64,000 nt of DNA from CAVYUC01 sp963783085. GTDB lineage: Bacteria; Bacteroidota; Bacteroidia; Bacteroidales; Prolixibacteraceae. Under the pieces are notes generated by a model. It searched no databases. It was not told the DNA's origin and worked only from the letters and a program-made list of their open reading frames with translations. The stretch lies in contig CAWAMJ010000020.1 in NCBI GenBank assembly GCA_963783085.1, forward strand, positions 248,001-312,000, written 5' to 3'. The translations under genes and the position numbers were made by a program. This document shows positions 42,920 to 52,700 of the stretch, piece after piece; position 1 is the first letter of the stretch, and every line of letters starts with the position of its first letter.

Positions 42920-43648
42920 ATGATTAGTTTAAACAACGTTCACAAATCGTATGCAACAGGCAGTTCTTCGCTGCATGTTTTAAAAGGAATCAACCTTGAT
43001 ATCGAACAAGGCGAATTTGTATCCATCATGGGATCTTCGGGTTCCGGGAAATCTACTTTGCTGAATATTTTAGGGATTTTGGATAATTACGATGAGGGTG
43101 ATTATTATTTAAATGGCAAGTTAATTAAACAAATGTCGGAAAAACAGGCGGCAAAAATGCGTAATGAGCTCGTCGGTTTTGTTTTTCAGTCGTTTAACCT
43201 CATTTCCTTTAAAAATGCCATGGAAAATGTAGCGCTCCCATTGTATTATCAGAAAGTGAATCGCAAAAAGCGGAACAAAATTGCGATGGAGTACCTCGAA
43301 AAAATGGGTTTGGCCGAATGGGCGAATCACATGCCCAATGAATTATCGGGTGGGCAGAAACAGCGCGTAGCCATCGCGCGTTCGCTCATTTCGCAACCGA
43401 AAATCATTTTTGCCGACGAACCCACAGGAGCGCTCGATTCAAGCACCTCTTACGAGGTGATGGAAATAATGAAAGCGATCAACAACGAAGGTATTACCAT
43501 TATTTTGGTGACGCACGAACATGATATCGCTGCTATGACTCACAAAATCATCCGTCTGAAAGACGGCCGCATTTCCGAAATAATTAAAAACGGCGATCTG
43601 AAACATTTTCAGCACCAGTACCAGAAAGAGCTCGAAATGGTTAATTAG
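42920..43648 (+). CDS. ABC transporter ATP-binding protein (MacB/LolD-type)
   Basis: A 242-residue ATPase for an export-type ABC system. It has Walker A GSSGSGKSTLLNIL, the signature LSGGQKQRVAIARSLI, Walker B KIIFADEPTGALD and the switch VTHEHD; FADEPTGALD is typical of MacB/LolD ATPases. It is the first gene of a five-gene efflux unit. Start chosen at ATG 42920, right at the conserved MISLNNVHKSY; the frame extends upstream to 42842 but that part is A-rich leader sequence. Confidence 0.93.
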   Translation: MISLNNVHKSYATGSSSLHVLKGINLDIEQGEFVSIMGSSGSGKSTLLNILGILDNYDEGDYYLNGKLIKQMSEKQAAKMRNELVGFVFQSFNLISFKNAMENVALPLYYQKVNRKKRNKIAMEYLEKMGLAEWANHMPNELSGGQKQRVAIARSLISQPKIIFADEPTGALDSSTSYEVMEIMKAINNEGITIILVTHEHDIAAMTHKIIRLKDGRISEIIKNGDLKHFQHQYQKELEMVN

Positions 43649-43716
43649 GCGATTTACAGGGTCGGCACACCCTGTTGTTGCACGGGTTAGTTTCACATTC
43701 ATAAATCTCGAAAATC

Positions 43717-44979
43717 ATGTTCGATATCGATAAATGGCAGGAAATTCTTGCCACCATCAAAAAAAATAAAATGCGTACGTTCCTCACCGGCTTCAGCGTG
43801 GCCTGGGGGATTTTTATGCTGATGATTTTGCTGGGCTCCGGAAACGGATTGAGCAACGGAGTTTCCCAAAACTTCATGCGCGACGCGGTTAACGCCATGT
43901 GGCTCTGGAGTGGCAGGACCAGCATTCCTTACCAGGGAATGAAAGAAGGCCGCGAAATCAGGCTCACCAATAGCGATTACGATGTTATTAAAGATCTTCC
44001 GGGAATAGAATACACTTCCGGGAGGTACTACATCTCCGGAAATACGTTCTCCTACGGAAATGAATACGGCAGCTACACAGCCATCACCTGCCATCCTGAT
44101 TTAAAAGAAGTTGAATCAATAGAAATTGTTGAAGGACGGTTTATTAACAACGTAGATTTAATGCAGGCCCGGAAATCGGTAGTGTTGGGAAAGGATATTT
44201 ACGACGCGCTTTTTAAAGATAAACGAGCGATTGGCGAGTATGTGCGGGTAAATAACATTCCTTTTAAAGTGGTTGGAATTTGCAAGGAAGGCGGCAGCAC
44301 CCGGCACCGGAACGCATACCTGCCGGTTACCACTGGTCAGCGGGTTTTTAACGGCTCCAACCGGTTGCACAATTTTGCACTTACCATCAATGCAAATTCC
44401 ATCGACGAAAGTAACGCCATTGAAGAGAGGGTAAGGGAAACCCTGGCGCGGAAACACAAGTTCGACGTAAAAGACGAGTCGGCGCTGGGTTCGTACAATA
44501 AACTGGAAAACTACCTGGAAACCATGAAAATATTTCAGGCCATCAAAATTTTCATCTGGATTATTGGCACAGGAACCTTAATAGCCGGGGTGGTGGGTGT
44601 AAGCAACATCATGCTCATCGTGGTAAAAGAACGGACAAAAGAAATTGGTATCCGCAAAGCAATCGGCGCCAGCCCGTCGTCGGTTATCGGATTGATTTTG
44701 CTGGAAGCTATCCTGATTACAACAATTGCCGGTTACATCGGCCTGGTTTTAGGCACTGGTTTAATGGAAGGAATCAACTTTCTTGTGGAACAGCAATTTG
44801 CTGCGTCGGCTGCCACCAATGGCGGAAATGGCGATATGATATTTCGCAATCCTACCGTGGATTTGAATGTGGCGATGTTGGCAACCGCGTTATTAATAGT
44901 AGCCGGCGCACTGGCCGGTTATATTCCTGCGAAACGGGCCGCACGCATCAAACCCATCGAAGCACTGAGGGATGAATAA
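43717..44979 (+). CDS. ABC transporter permease (MacB/FtsX family), first of two
   Basis: A 420-residue inner-membrane permease: one helix near residues 25-45, a large periplasmic domain (about 50-280, MacB_PCD type) and three helices near the C-terminus. VVKERTKEIGIRKAIGASPSSVIGLILLEAI is the FtsX coupling signature, and AKRAARIKPIEALRDE the usual ending. It is a paralogue of the next gene (45074). Confidence 0.92.
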   Translation: MFDIDKWQEILATIKKNKMRTFLTGFSVAWGIFMLMILLGSGNGLSNGVSQNFMRDAVNAMWLWSGRTSIPYQGMKEGREIRLTNSDYDVIKDLPGIEYTSGRYYISGNTFSYGNEYGSYTAITCHPDLKEVESIEIVEGRFINNVDLMQARKSVVLGKDIYDALFKDKRAIGEYVRVNNIPFKVVGICKEGGSTRHRNAYLPVTTGQRVFNGSNRLHNFALTINANSIDESNAIEERVRETLARKHKFDVKDESALGSYNKLENYLETMKIFQAIKIFIWIIGTGTLIAGVVGVSNIMLIVVKERTKEIGIRKAIGASPSSVIGLILLEAILITTIAGYIGLVLGTGLMEGINFLVEQQFAASAATNGGNGDMIFRNPTVDLNVAMLATALLIVAGALAGYIPAKRAARIKPIEALRDE

Positions 44980-44984
44980 GGAAA

Positions 44985-45055
44985 TCCGGAACTCGAAACC
45001 CGGAACACGGAACCCGGAACTTGAAACCCGGAACCCGAAACCCGGAACTTGAAAC
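44985..45055 (+). repeat. Degenerate short tandem repeat between the two permease genes
   Basis: About five imperfect copies of a 14-base unit of type CCCGGAACTTGAAA fill the gap after the first permease. The copies vary at two or three positions and one is shortened. No gene or terminator is seen in it. Confidence 0.75.
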
Positions 45056-45073
45056 TTTAAACTGAAATTTAAA

Positions 45074-46339
45074 ATGTTCGATTTAGACCTTTGGAAAGAA
45101 ATTATAAGCGCCCTGAAAAAGAACCGGATGCGCAGTTTTATGACCGCTTTCGGTGTGTTCTGGGGAATCTTCATGCTGATCATTATGTCGGGAGCAGGAC
45201 GTGCGCTTGAAAATGGGATCATGGATGGCATAAAAGCTTTTGCATCCAATTCCGCATTTTTCTGGACCGAACGGACAAGCATGCCTTACGAAGGATTTCA
45301 ACGGGGTCGTCAGTGGGACTACAAAAACAACGATATTGAATACATAAAAGCAAATATCTCCGACGTACAATATTTGTCACCGCGGCTTTTCGGACCGAAT
45401 TCGTACGGCGGCGCCAATACCATTCGTGGAGAAAAAGCCGAAGCTTTTAACATTTTTGGCGATTATCCGGAGTTTTTCAAAATTGATCCGTGGACGCCTG
45501 TTAAAGGGCGGTTAATCAATGAAATCGATATTCTTCACAGCCGTAAAGTTTGCACGATTGGCGAGCGTGTGGCAGAAGTAATGTTCAAACCAGATGAAGA
45601 CCCAATTGGTGAATACCTGAAAATTAACGGTGTTTATTTCCAGGTAGTTGGGGTAATCCATCCTGAAACCCGGATCAATTTTGGCGGACGGAAAGAGGAA
45701 AGCATTATTATTCCATTCAGCACCATGCAAAAAACTTATAACATGGGCGATGTGGTCCATTTCTTTTCCGTAACATCCGATCCCGGAGTTCCTGTCAGCC
45801 GGCTGGAAGAGCGGTTGAAAGCGTTGCTTAAAGACCGGCATCACATTGCACCCGACGATCAGCAGGCTGTGGGTTCTTTTAATATTGAAGTGGAATGGAT
45901 AAAATACAACGGTTTGTTTAACGGAATTCAAATCCTTACCTGGATCGTTGGAATCGGGACGTTACTTGCCGGTATTATTGGTGTAAGCAACATTATGCTG
46001 GTAATTATTAAAGAACGCACCCAGGAAATCGGGATTCAGCGGGCGATTGGCGCAACTCCCGCAACCGTTATTACACATATTGTTGCTGAAAGCGTGTTTC
46101 TTACCGTTTTGGCTGGCTACATCGGTCTGGCGCTGGGAGTGGGGGTGTTGGAACTGTTGAATATGGTGCTCGAGTCTGGTGGCGACGAAATCTTTTTCCG
46201 TCGCCCCGAAGTGAGTTTTAAAATGGCGGTTTCGGCATTAACCGTTCTTGTTTTTGCCGGAATTGCAGCCGGATTGATCCCGGCAAAACGTGCCGTTAGC
46301 ATTAAACCTATCGATGCTTTGCGCGATGAGGGAACATAG
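45074..46339 (+). CDS. ABC transporter permease (MacB/FtsX family), second of two
   Basis: A 421-residue paralogue of the preceding permease: MFDLDLWKEIISALKKNRMRSF start, first helix near 25-45, periplasmic domain, and IIKERTQEIGIQRAIGATPATVI coupling motif before the last helices; it ends AKRAVSIKPIDALRDEGT. Pairs of non-identical permeases with one ATPase suggest a heterodimeric transporter. It is followed by an inverted-repeat element and then the adaptor gene. Confidence 0.92.
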   Translation: MFDLDLWKEIISALKKNRMRSFMTAFGVFWGIFMLIIMSGAGRALENGIMDGIKAFASNSAFFWTERTSMPYEGFQRGRQWDYKNNDIEYIKANISDVQYLSPRLFGPNSYGGANTIRGEKAEAFNIFGDYPEFFKIDPWTPVKGRLINEIDILHSRKVCTIGERVAEVMFKPDEDPIGEYLKINGVYFQVVGVIHPETRINFGGRKEESIIIPFSTMQKTYNMGDVVHFFSVTSDPGVPVSRLEERLKALLKDRHHIAPDDQQAVGSFNIEVEWIKYNGLFNGIQILTWIVGIGTLLAGIIGVSNIMLVIIKERTQEIGIQRAIGATPATVITHIVAESVFLTVLAGYIGLALGVGVLELLNMVLESGGDEIFFRRPEVSFKMAVSALTVLVFAGIAAGLIPAKRAVSIKPIDALRDEGT

Positions 46340-46368
46340 TGAGGAAGGATAATAAAGGATGAGTCTGC

Positions 46369-46494
46369 TCCGAAAAGTCTGAGTTCATTGATTTTCAACT
46401 TCTTTACCCCTGACCCCTAAAGGGGAACTTGCTGAAAATCAATGAACTCTTCAAAGTCCCCTTGAGGGGATTTAGGGGTTTTTGACTTTTCGGA
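46369..46494. repeat. Composite inverted-repeat element in the efflux operon
   Basis: Outer arms TCCGAAAAGTC (46369-46379) and its exact complement (46484-46494) enclose a perfect 17-base inverted repeat (46381-46397 with 46433-46449) and two copies of a CCCCTAAA/AGGGG-type module (46406-46430 and 46454-46479) in opposite orientation. Modules of this C4/G4 type look like dispersed REP/MITE-like elements. Confidence 0.75.
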
Positions 46495-46567
46495 GTGGAC
46501 ACAGGGATTAATTTCAAATGAATTATTGAAACAGAAAACAGAAGTAAAATACAAAAAACAATTGGTC

Positions 46568-47692
46568 ATGAAAAAAGTATTGAGAATTATCGGAATTGTG
46601 ATTTTGGTAGGCGCATTCGGAGGAACGCTGTTTTTCCTCTATACCAAATCAAAAAAGAAACCGGATGTTTTTGAAACAAAAAATCCGTTTGTCAGCGATG
46701 TAGTAATGAAAACCGTTGCCACCGGTTCAGTGGTGCCGCGGTTCGAGATTGAAATCAAACCGCAGGTGTCGGGAATTATCGATGATTTGTTCGTTGTTGC
46801 AGGCGATCGTATTCAAAAAGGACAAGTGATTGCACGCATAAAAATCATTCCCGATATGGTGACTTTAAACTCTGCCGAAACCAGAATGAACCGTGCAAAA
46901 ATTAATTTTGAAGATGCAAAAACCGATTACGACCGGCAGCAAAAACTGTTCGATAAGAACGTGATTTCTTACGAAGAATTTAAAAATGCAAAAGTGGCTT
47001 ACGATTCGGCAAAAGAGGAAATGACTGCCGCCGAAAACAACCTCGATTTAATTAAAAACGGGGTAACGAAAAAAGCGGAAACAGCAACAAATACACTGGT
47101 GCGTTCAACCATCGACGGAATGGTGCTCGATGTGCCGGTAGAAGTTGGAAATTCTGTCATTCAGGCAAATACTTTCAATGATGGAACAACAATCGCTGCA
47201 ATAGCCGACATGCACGACATGATTTTTGAAGGAAAAGTGGATGAAACCGAGGTGGGGAAAATTAAAGAAGGAATGCCTATTGAACTGGAAATCGGGGCCA
47301 TCGACAAAGAAAAATTCGAAGCGTTCCTGGAATATATTTCCCCGAAAGGCGTGGAAGAAAACGGCGCTATTCAGTTTGAAATAAAAGCAAAAGTGGAGTT
47401 AAAGGAAAACCAGTTCATCCGCGCCGGATATAGCGCCAATGCCAATATTGTGCTCGACAGGAGAGACAGCGTTCTGGTTATCCCGGAAGGAATGTTGAAG
47501 TTTACAAACGATTCGTCGTTTGTTGAAGTGCAAACTGCTGAAGAGCAGCAATTTGAAAAACGCTTTGTACAAACCGGCTTGTCCGATGGAATAAACATTG
47601 AAATTACCAGTGGCCTGGACGAAAAAGACAAAATTAAGGGTGAAAAAATTGATCCGAAAAAACTGAAAGAAAACAACACCAATCAGGGTTAA
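46568..47692 (+). CDS. Periplasmic adaptor subunit of efflux transporter (HlyD/MacA family)
   Basis: A 374-residue adaptor anchored by one N-terminal helix (about 7-27). It has the lipoyl/hairpin halves of the family: VEIEIKPQVSGIIDDLFVVAGDRIQKGQVIARI early, a coiled-coil hairpin (about 95-150, MNRAKINFEDAKTDYDRQQ), then STIDGMVLDVPVEVGNSVIQ and beta-barrel parts. It joins the inner-membrane ABC transporter to the TolC channel encoded next. Start at ATG 46568; the frame from 46526 includes leader sequence very like that before the ATPase gene. Confidence 0.92.
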   Translation: MKKVLRIIGIVILVGAFGGTLFFLYTKSKKKPDVFETKNPFVSDVVMKTVATGSVVPRFEIEIKPQVSGIIDDLFVVAGDRIQKGQVIARIKIIPDMVTLNSAETRMNRAKINFEDAKTDYDRQQKLFDKNVISYEEFKNAKVAYDSAKEEMTAAENNLDLIKNGVTKKAETATNTLVRSTIDGMVLDVPVEVGNSVIQANTFNDGTTIAAIADMHDMIFEGKVDETEVGKIKEGMPIELEIGAIDKEKFEAFLEYISPKGVEENGAIQFEIKAKVELKENQFIRAGYSANANIVLDRRDSVLVIPEGMLKFTNDSSFVEVQTAEEQQFEKRFVQTGLSDGINIEITSGLDEKDKIKGEKIDPKKLKENNTNQG

Positions 47693-47792
47693 CGGTAGTT
47701 TGTTCACTTTTGTTTATTAAATTAGCTCGAAAATAAATAGAAGGAATTCTCTCCGGGAGTTCAAAAAACCTTCGGAAAAAATCAAAATCAAA

Positions 47793-49133
47793 ATGAAAAT
47801 GAAGAAAACAACAACTTTGCTTGTCGGATTGCTTTGCACTTTTTTTGCGATAGCTGCACAGGCACAGGAACCCTGGTCGCTTCAAAAATGTATCGATTAT
47901 GCATTGGAAAACAACATCCGGATTAAACAACAGGCGCTGAATACAGCTTATAACGAAAATCTCCTGGAGCAGGCAAAATCCGACAGGTTGCCCAATTTAA
48001 ATGCGGGAGCTTCGAATAATTTCAGCTACGGCCGTTCGTTGAACAACGAAAACATTTATGAAAATGTGAATTCCGCGCAGATAAACGGATATATTTCGTC
48101 GAACATGACATTGTTCAACGGATTTATCCTCCAGAATTCGGTGGAGCAAACCAAACTCGATTTGCAGGCTACCATGTCTGACCTTGAAAAAGCAAAAGAC
48201 GATCTGGTACTGAATGTGGCAGCTTCCTACCTGGAAATACTTTTTGCAGAGGAACAGGTTAAAATTTCGGAAGCACAAATAGACGTAACCCAGCAACAAA
48301 TAAGCCGCACCCAGCAGTTGGTGGATGCCGGCAGCCTCGCCCGCGGTGCTTTGCTCGAAATTGAAGCGCAGCGCGCCCGCGAAGAACTTCAACTGGTGAA
48401 CAACCAGAACCAGGTACAACTGGCTTATCTGAATTTGTTCCAGTTGCTCGAACTGCCCATCGAAAAAAGTTTTGAAGTGAAAGAACCGGTACTGCCCGAA
48501 ATAAAGGCAGATGTAACCATGGCCAACTCATTCGATGTATTTCGAAATGCCATAAAAATGCGTCCGGAAATAAAAGCTGCCCAGCTTCGGGTAGAGAGTG
48601 CAAAGCGGCAACTGGATATCGCGCAGGGGTATGGCTGGCCGTCGCTTAGTTTTGGCGCCAGCTACAACAACCAGTATTTTAACATTTTAAACAGCGATTT
48701 TCAGCAGCTTTCATTCAAGGACCAATTGAAAAGCAATGGCCGCTACGGTTTTGGCTTTAATTTGAATATCCCGATTTTCAATCGTTTTCAGGTGAAAAAC
48801 GGAGTTGACAATGCAAACCTTCAAATTCAGGACTACGAATACCAGTTGCAGTCGGCCCGAAATGTATTGCGGAAAGATATCGAACAGGCATACACAAACG
48901 CATTGGCAGCGTTAAACCGGTATCTCGCCAGCGAAAAAGCGGTAAAATCAACTCAGGAGGCATTTCGCTATACCGAAGAAAAATTTAACGTTGGAATGGT
49001 GAATTCAGTGGAATACAATCAGAGTAAAAATAACTTAACCACCGCGCAGTCGGAATTACTGCAATCGAGGTATGAATATATTTTCAGAACAAAAATCCTT
49101 GATTTTTACAATGGAGTTCCCATTGAACTGTAA
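47793..49133 (+). CDS. TolC family outer-membrane efflux protein
   Basis: A 446-residue outer-membrane channel protein with signal peptide (ending AAQAQ). It shows the duplicated OEP structure: WSLQKCIDYALENNIRIKQQALN and later RPEIKAAQLRVESAKRQLDIAQGYGWPSL, each followed by long helices and short strands. With the adaptor and ABC components upstream it forms a complete tripartite exporter. A second ATG six bases downstream (47799) is an equally possible start. A strong terminator follows. Confidence 0.92.
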   Translation: MKMKKTTTLLVGLLCTFFAIAAQAQEPWSLQKCIDYALENNIRIKQQALNTAYNENLLEQAKSDRLPNLNAGASNNFSYGRSLNNENIYENVNSAQINGYISSNMTLFNGFILQNSVEQTKLDLQATMSDLEKAKDDLVLNVAASYLEILFAEEQVKISEAQIDVTQQQISRTQQLVDAGSLARGALLEIEAQRAREELQLVNNQNQVQLAYLNLFQLLELPIEKSFEVKEPVLPEIKADVTMANSFDVFRNAIKMRPEIKAAQLRVESAKRQLDIAQGYGWPSLSFGASYNNQYFNILNSDFQQLSFKDQLKSNGRYGFGFNLNIPIFNRFQVKNGVDNANLQIQDYEYQLQSARNVLRKDIEQAYTNALAALNRYLASEKAVKSTQEAFRYTEEKFNVGMVNSVEYNQSKNNLTTAQSELLQSRYEYIFRTKILDFYNGVPIEL

Positions 49134-49194
49134 AAACTACTGACGTTGCAGGACGAATGTCCTTTGACGATCATGCTTGAACGTTGTTTTTTGT

Positions 49195-49222
49195 GCCCTG
49201 ACGGTTACCGTCAGGGCTTTTT
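49195..49222 (+). terminator. Rho-independent terminator of the efflux operon
   Basis: GCCCTGACGG (49195-49204), loop TTA, CCGTCAGGGC (49208-49217), then TTTTT: a perfect 10-base stem. Confidence 0.92.
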
Positions 49223-49350
49223 GTTCCAAAATGGTTTCGAAATTCAAAGGTTAAACCATTCATTATTTTTATTTTTACTGCAATAGTGTGAGAAGGAATA
49301 TTGCAAAAAATAGTGTGGTAATAAAGAAAAAACGAACTGATAAAAATTAA

Positions 49351-49531
49351 CACTGGTGTCCGATTTAAATAATATATTAATGGCTAAAGCCCTTCTGTAC
49401 AAGGGTTATATTGCCCCCGGCTTAAGCCGGGGGTTAATTTTGGAGCACGAAAAACATGACTTTAGCCATTAATGTTAAAGCTTTGTGTTCCACCTTATTT
49501 TATTAATTAAAATATTTCGCGGACACCAGTG
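49351..49531. mobile_element. 181-bp MITE-like element with 12-bp terminal inverted repeats and 9-bp target duplication
   Basis: Terminal inverted repeats CACTGGTGTCCG (49351-49362) and CGGACACCAGTG (49520-49531) are perfect. The element is flanked on both sides by the direct repeat AAAAATTAA (49342-49350 and 49532-49540), a clear target-site duplication. Inside are a perfect 14-base inverted repeat ATTAATGGCTAAAG (49376-49389 with 49460-49473) around a perfect 20-base palindrome (49414-49433). No gene fits in 181 bases, so it must be moved in trans by a transposase recognising these ends, not present in this window. Confidence 0.88.
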
Positions 49532-49552
49532 AAAAATTAACTACAAAAACCG

Positions 49553-49723
49553 ATGGCAACAGCTAAAGTTACCGGTATTTTAGATGAAATGAAGGATTTT
49601 ATGCAGAATTGGAATTTCAGGAAAACAGACGATTTTCGTGGGCGACTTTCTTATAAAAATATTTCAATTCCAATGCTGTACGAACGCTCGCAGTTTACAA
49701 AATATTTTTTAAACCGCAGTTAA
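49553..49723 (+). pseudogene. Remnant of a dihydroorotate dehydrogenase-like gene (C-terminal ~55 codons)
   Basis: A short open frame of 56 residues starting with an in-frame ATG and ending at a TAA six bases before the next gene. Its sequence (GILDEMKDFMQNWNF, DDFRGRLSYKNI, MLYERSQFTKYF) looks like the C-terminal end of the dihydroorotate-dehydrogenase-like proteins common in Bacteroidota. The flavin-binding barrel that should come before it is absent: the in-frame codon at 49538 is a stop, and the MITE element lies just upstream. I judge it a gene remnant rather than a small gene; the family match is from memory and needs a search. Confidence 0.55.
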
Positions 49724-49728
49724 TCATT

Positions 49729-52700
49729 ATGCTGAAATGTGAGTTGGCTCTGCTGTTTTTATCACTCTCAACTTTTGCTTTTTCCCAGGCTCATACTGCT
49801 GAGTACGTACTAAAAATATACAATGGACCCGGCAGTCGCGAAATTCAGTTTTGTAAGGATTCTGTGCGGGCAACTACCAATATTCAAATAGAAGGAGAGG
49901 GATTCAATGAAGAATCGGAGGGAATCCGTATTTCTATTGCCAATTACAAAGCAGGCGAAGATTTACTGGTTTACCGTGGCAACGCAAATCTGAAAGCTAA
50001 CTGGAATAATTCACTGGGTTATCTCGAAATTATAGGAATAGGAACGGCACAGGAATACATGAATGCCCTGAATGAGGTGTATTATAAAAATTTAAGGGGC
50101 GTTCCAACACTTGATAAAAGAGATATCTCCGTAACCCTGAAGGATGCAGACTATTTGCCGGCAACTGGTCATTTTTACAAATACATAAGTAAGTTGGATA
50201 TTACCTGGACCGAAGCGCGCGACTCTGCTTCGCGAATGTTGTACAACGGGTTGAAAGGTTATTTGGCTACCATAACTTCAGCAGTAGAAAATGATTTTAT
50301 CTGGACAAAAATGGACGGAATTGGCTGGATTGGCGCCACCGATGAAGAAACTGAAGGAGTTTGGAAGTGGGTTACCGGACCAGCTGCTGAGCAGGTGCAG
50401 TTCTGGCAGGGAACTTCCGGTAACGGATATTCCGTAAATGGCCGGTTTTCTTATTGGTCGGAAGGTGAACCCAATAACTCCCATGCCGATTTAAATAACG
50501 GGAAAGGCGAAGATTACGCACACATTAATCAGAATCCGGACAAACGTGCCAAGTCGTGGAACGATTTGCGTAACGACGGTGACGGTATGAATTCCACGTA
50601 TTACCGGCCACAGGGATTTATTGTTGAATTTGGAGGAATGGAAGGAGATCCGGAACTGCAACTTTCAGCAACAACTGTAATTGATATAAGCAAAATCGCG
50701 TTTTCCAACCAACGCGAATTTGAAATATGCGAAGGAGAAAGCCTCCGGTTAAATGAAATTACGCTGCCCAATCCTAATCCATATTCTTATTCCTGGTCTC
50801 CGGCTCAGCAAATTGATGATGTGAACACAGCCAGTCCGCGGGTAAAACCAACATCAACAACAGTTTATACAGCCACCGGGAAACTGGGCGTTTGTGAATC
50901 ATCTGCTGATTTTAAAGTGAATGTAAACCCGGTACCGCAGTTTAACTGGGAGCCGGTATATACCATTTGCAAAGGGAATTCCATTACTTTGGAACCCGGA
51001 GAAGCCTCCACTTATTTATGGGGTACATCGGAAATCTCACCTACAGTCACCGTTTCGCAGGAAGGTTTGTACCGCGTAACATTAACCAATGAATTTGAAT
51101 GTTCCCGCTCAGATTCTACCGTTGTAAAATGGAGCATAAAACCGGTTTTGGATTATTCGAAACTGGAGACCCTGGTTTGCGGAAGTAAACAGCAAAAACT
51201 CAATCTGGCGTTTGAAAGCGGACAGGCGCAAACCATTTTAACTTCTTTGCAATCCAACGTTTCCATAGCAGATTCAAATACTCTTTCACCTACAGTTTCG
51301 GTTGATAATTTCGGAATTTATCCTTTTCAAATGAAGATAACCGACCAGTACGGTTGCGATTTTTCCGATTCGTTAAAAATTGAATTTCATAACCAGCCCG
51401 ATGCCGCTTTTCAACTGGATGAGGCAAAATGCAAAGGATATAATCTCAAGTTAAATTTTCAGGGAATCACCGAAGAAGATGCGCTTTTTAACTGGTACTC
51501 AAATGATACGCTGTTTTTTAGTGGAGTAAATGTCAATTCCATGGAAATTCCGCTTGGGTACGGAACTTCAAACCGTTCAGTTGGACTTAAAATTAACGAA
51601 CAGGGATGTACTGATTCGTTAAAACTTCCGGTTACTGTTACGCCTGTTTTGGATTTCTGGCCCGAAAATCCGGAAGGTTGCGCCCCTTTGCAGGTTCAAT
51701 TTAATTATTCGTCAACCGAACCGATAGATAAATTTTTATGGAATTTTGGGGATAATATTTTCTCTGAGAACGACAAGCCGGTTCACACATTTGAAAATCA
51801 GGGAATCGCGGATAAAAGTTTCGACGTTCAATTAAAAATTATTTCATCCGAAGGTTGTGAAAATGTTGGCATCCGGAACCAGGCAATAACTGTACATCCC
51901 ATTCCAACGGTAGGTTTTAATTTTGAAGAAAACACCTGCTACTCTGAAAATGGCAAGGTGAGTTACCTGGGGTCGGGGAACGAGCGTGATAATTATAAAT
52001 GGGATTTAACCGATTTTGCCCCGGGAGAAATTATTTCTGACCCGGGAAAAACTGCCGGCCCACTGGAATTTAACCGGCTTGCGGCGCCAACAGTCGATAT
52101 TGGATTACAACTGGTTTCTGAATTTGGTTGTACAACCGATACCATTTTTAAAACTTTCAGGCGGAAACCAATTTTCGATGTTTCACTCAACAATGCCGAA
52201 GGGTGTCCACCGGTTGAAACGAAATTTCAGGCTTTAACCCGCGATTCTGCGGATGAGGTGGATTACAGTTGGAATTTTGGCGACGACGAAATTGCCACAG
52301 GAGAAAATGTAACCCATGTTTTTTCCGAACCGGATTCGCGTTTTGATATTCAAACCATTGCACACTCTTCATTAACCGGATGCACCGATTCATTGCTTTT
52401 GCCTGCTGCTGTTTCAGTTTATCCGGTTCCCAACGCAGCTTTTTCGGCTATTCCAAATTCCGTTTTAATCAGTAATCCTGTAATTCATTTTGAAAATAAA
52501 AGTGAAGGCGCTACTTCATTTTCGTGGGATTTTAACGATCGATCTGCTTTTTCTGACCTTGAAAATCCGGAACATCGTTTTCAAAATATGGGTTTTTACG
52601 ACGTTCAACTAACTGCCGTTAATAGTCTGGGATGTACCGACACAACCATACAGCAGGTTACAGTTGCTTTCGATAAAATATTTCCTCCCACTGCGTTTTC

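Noticed and set aside
44985..45055. Tandem repeats considered as a CRISPR array
   Set aside because: The units are contiguous, 14 bases long and degenerate; there are no unique spacers.
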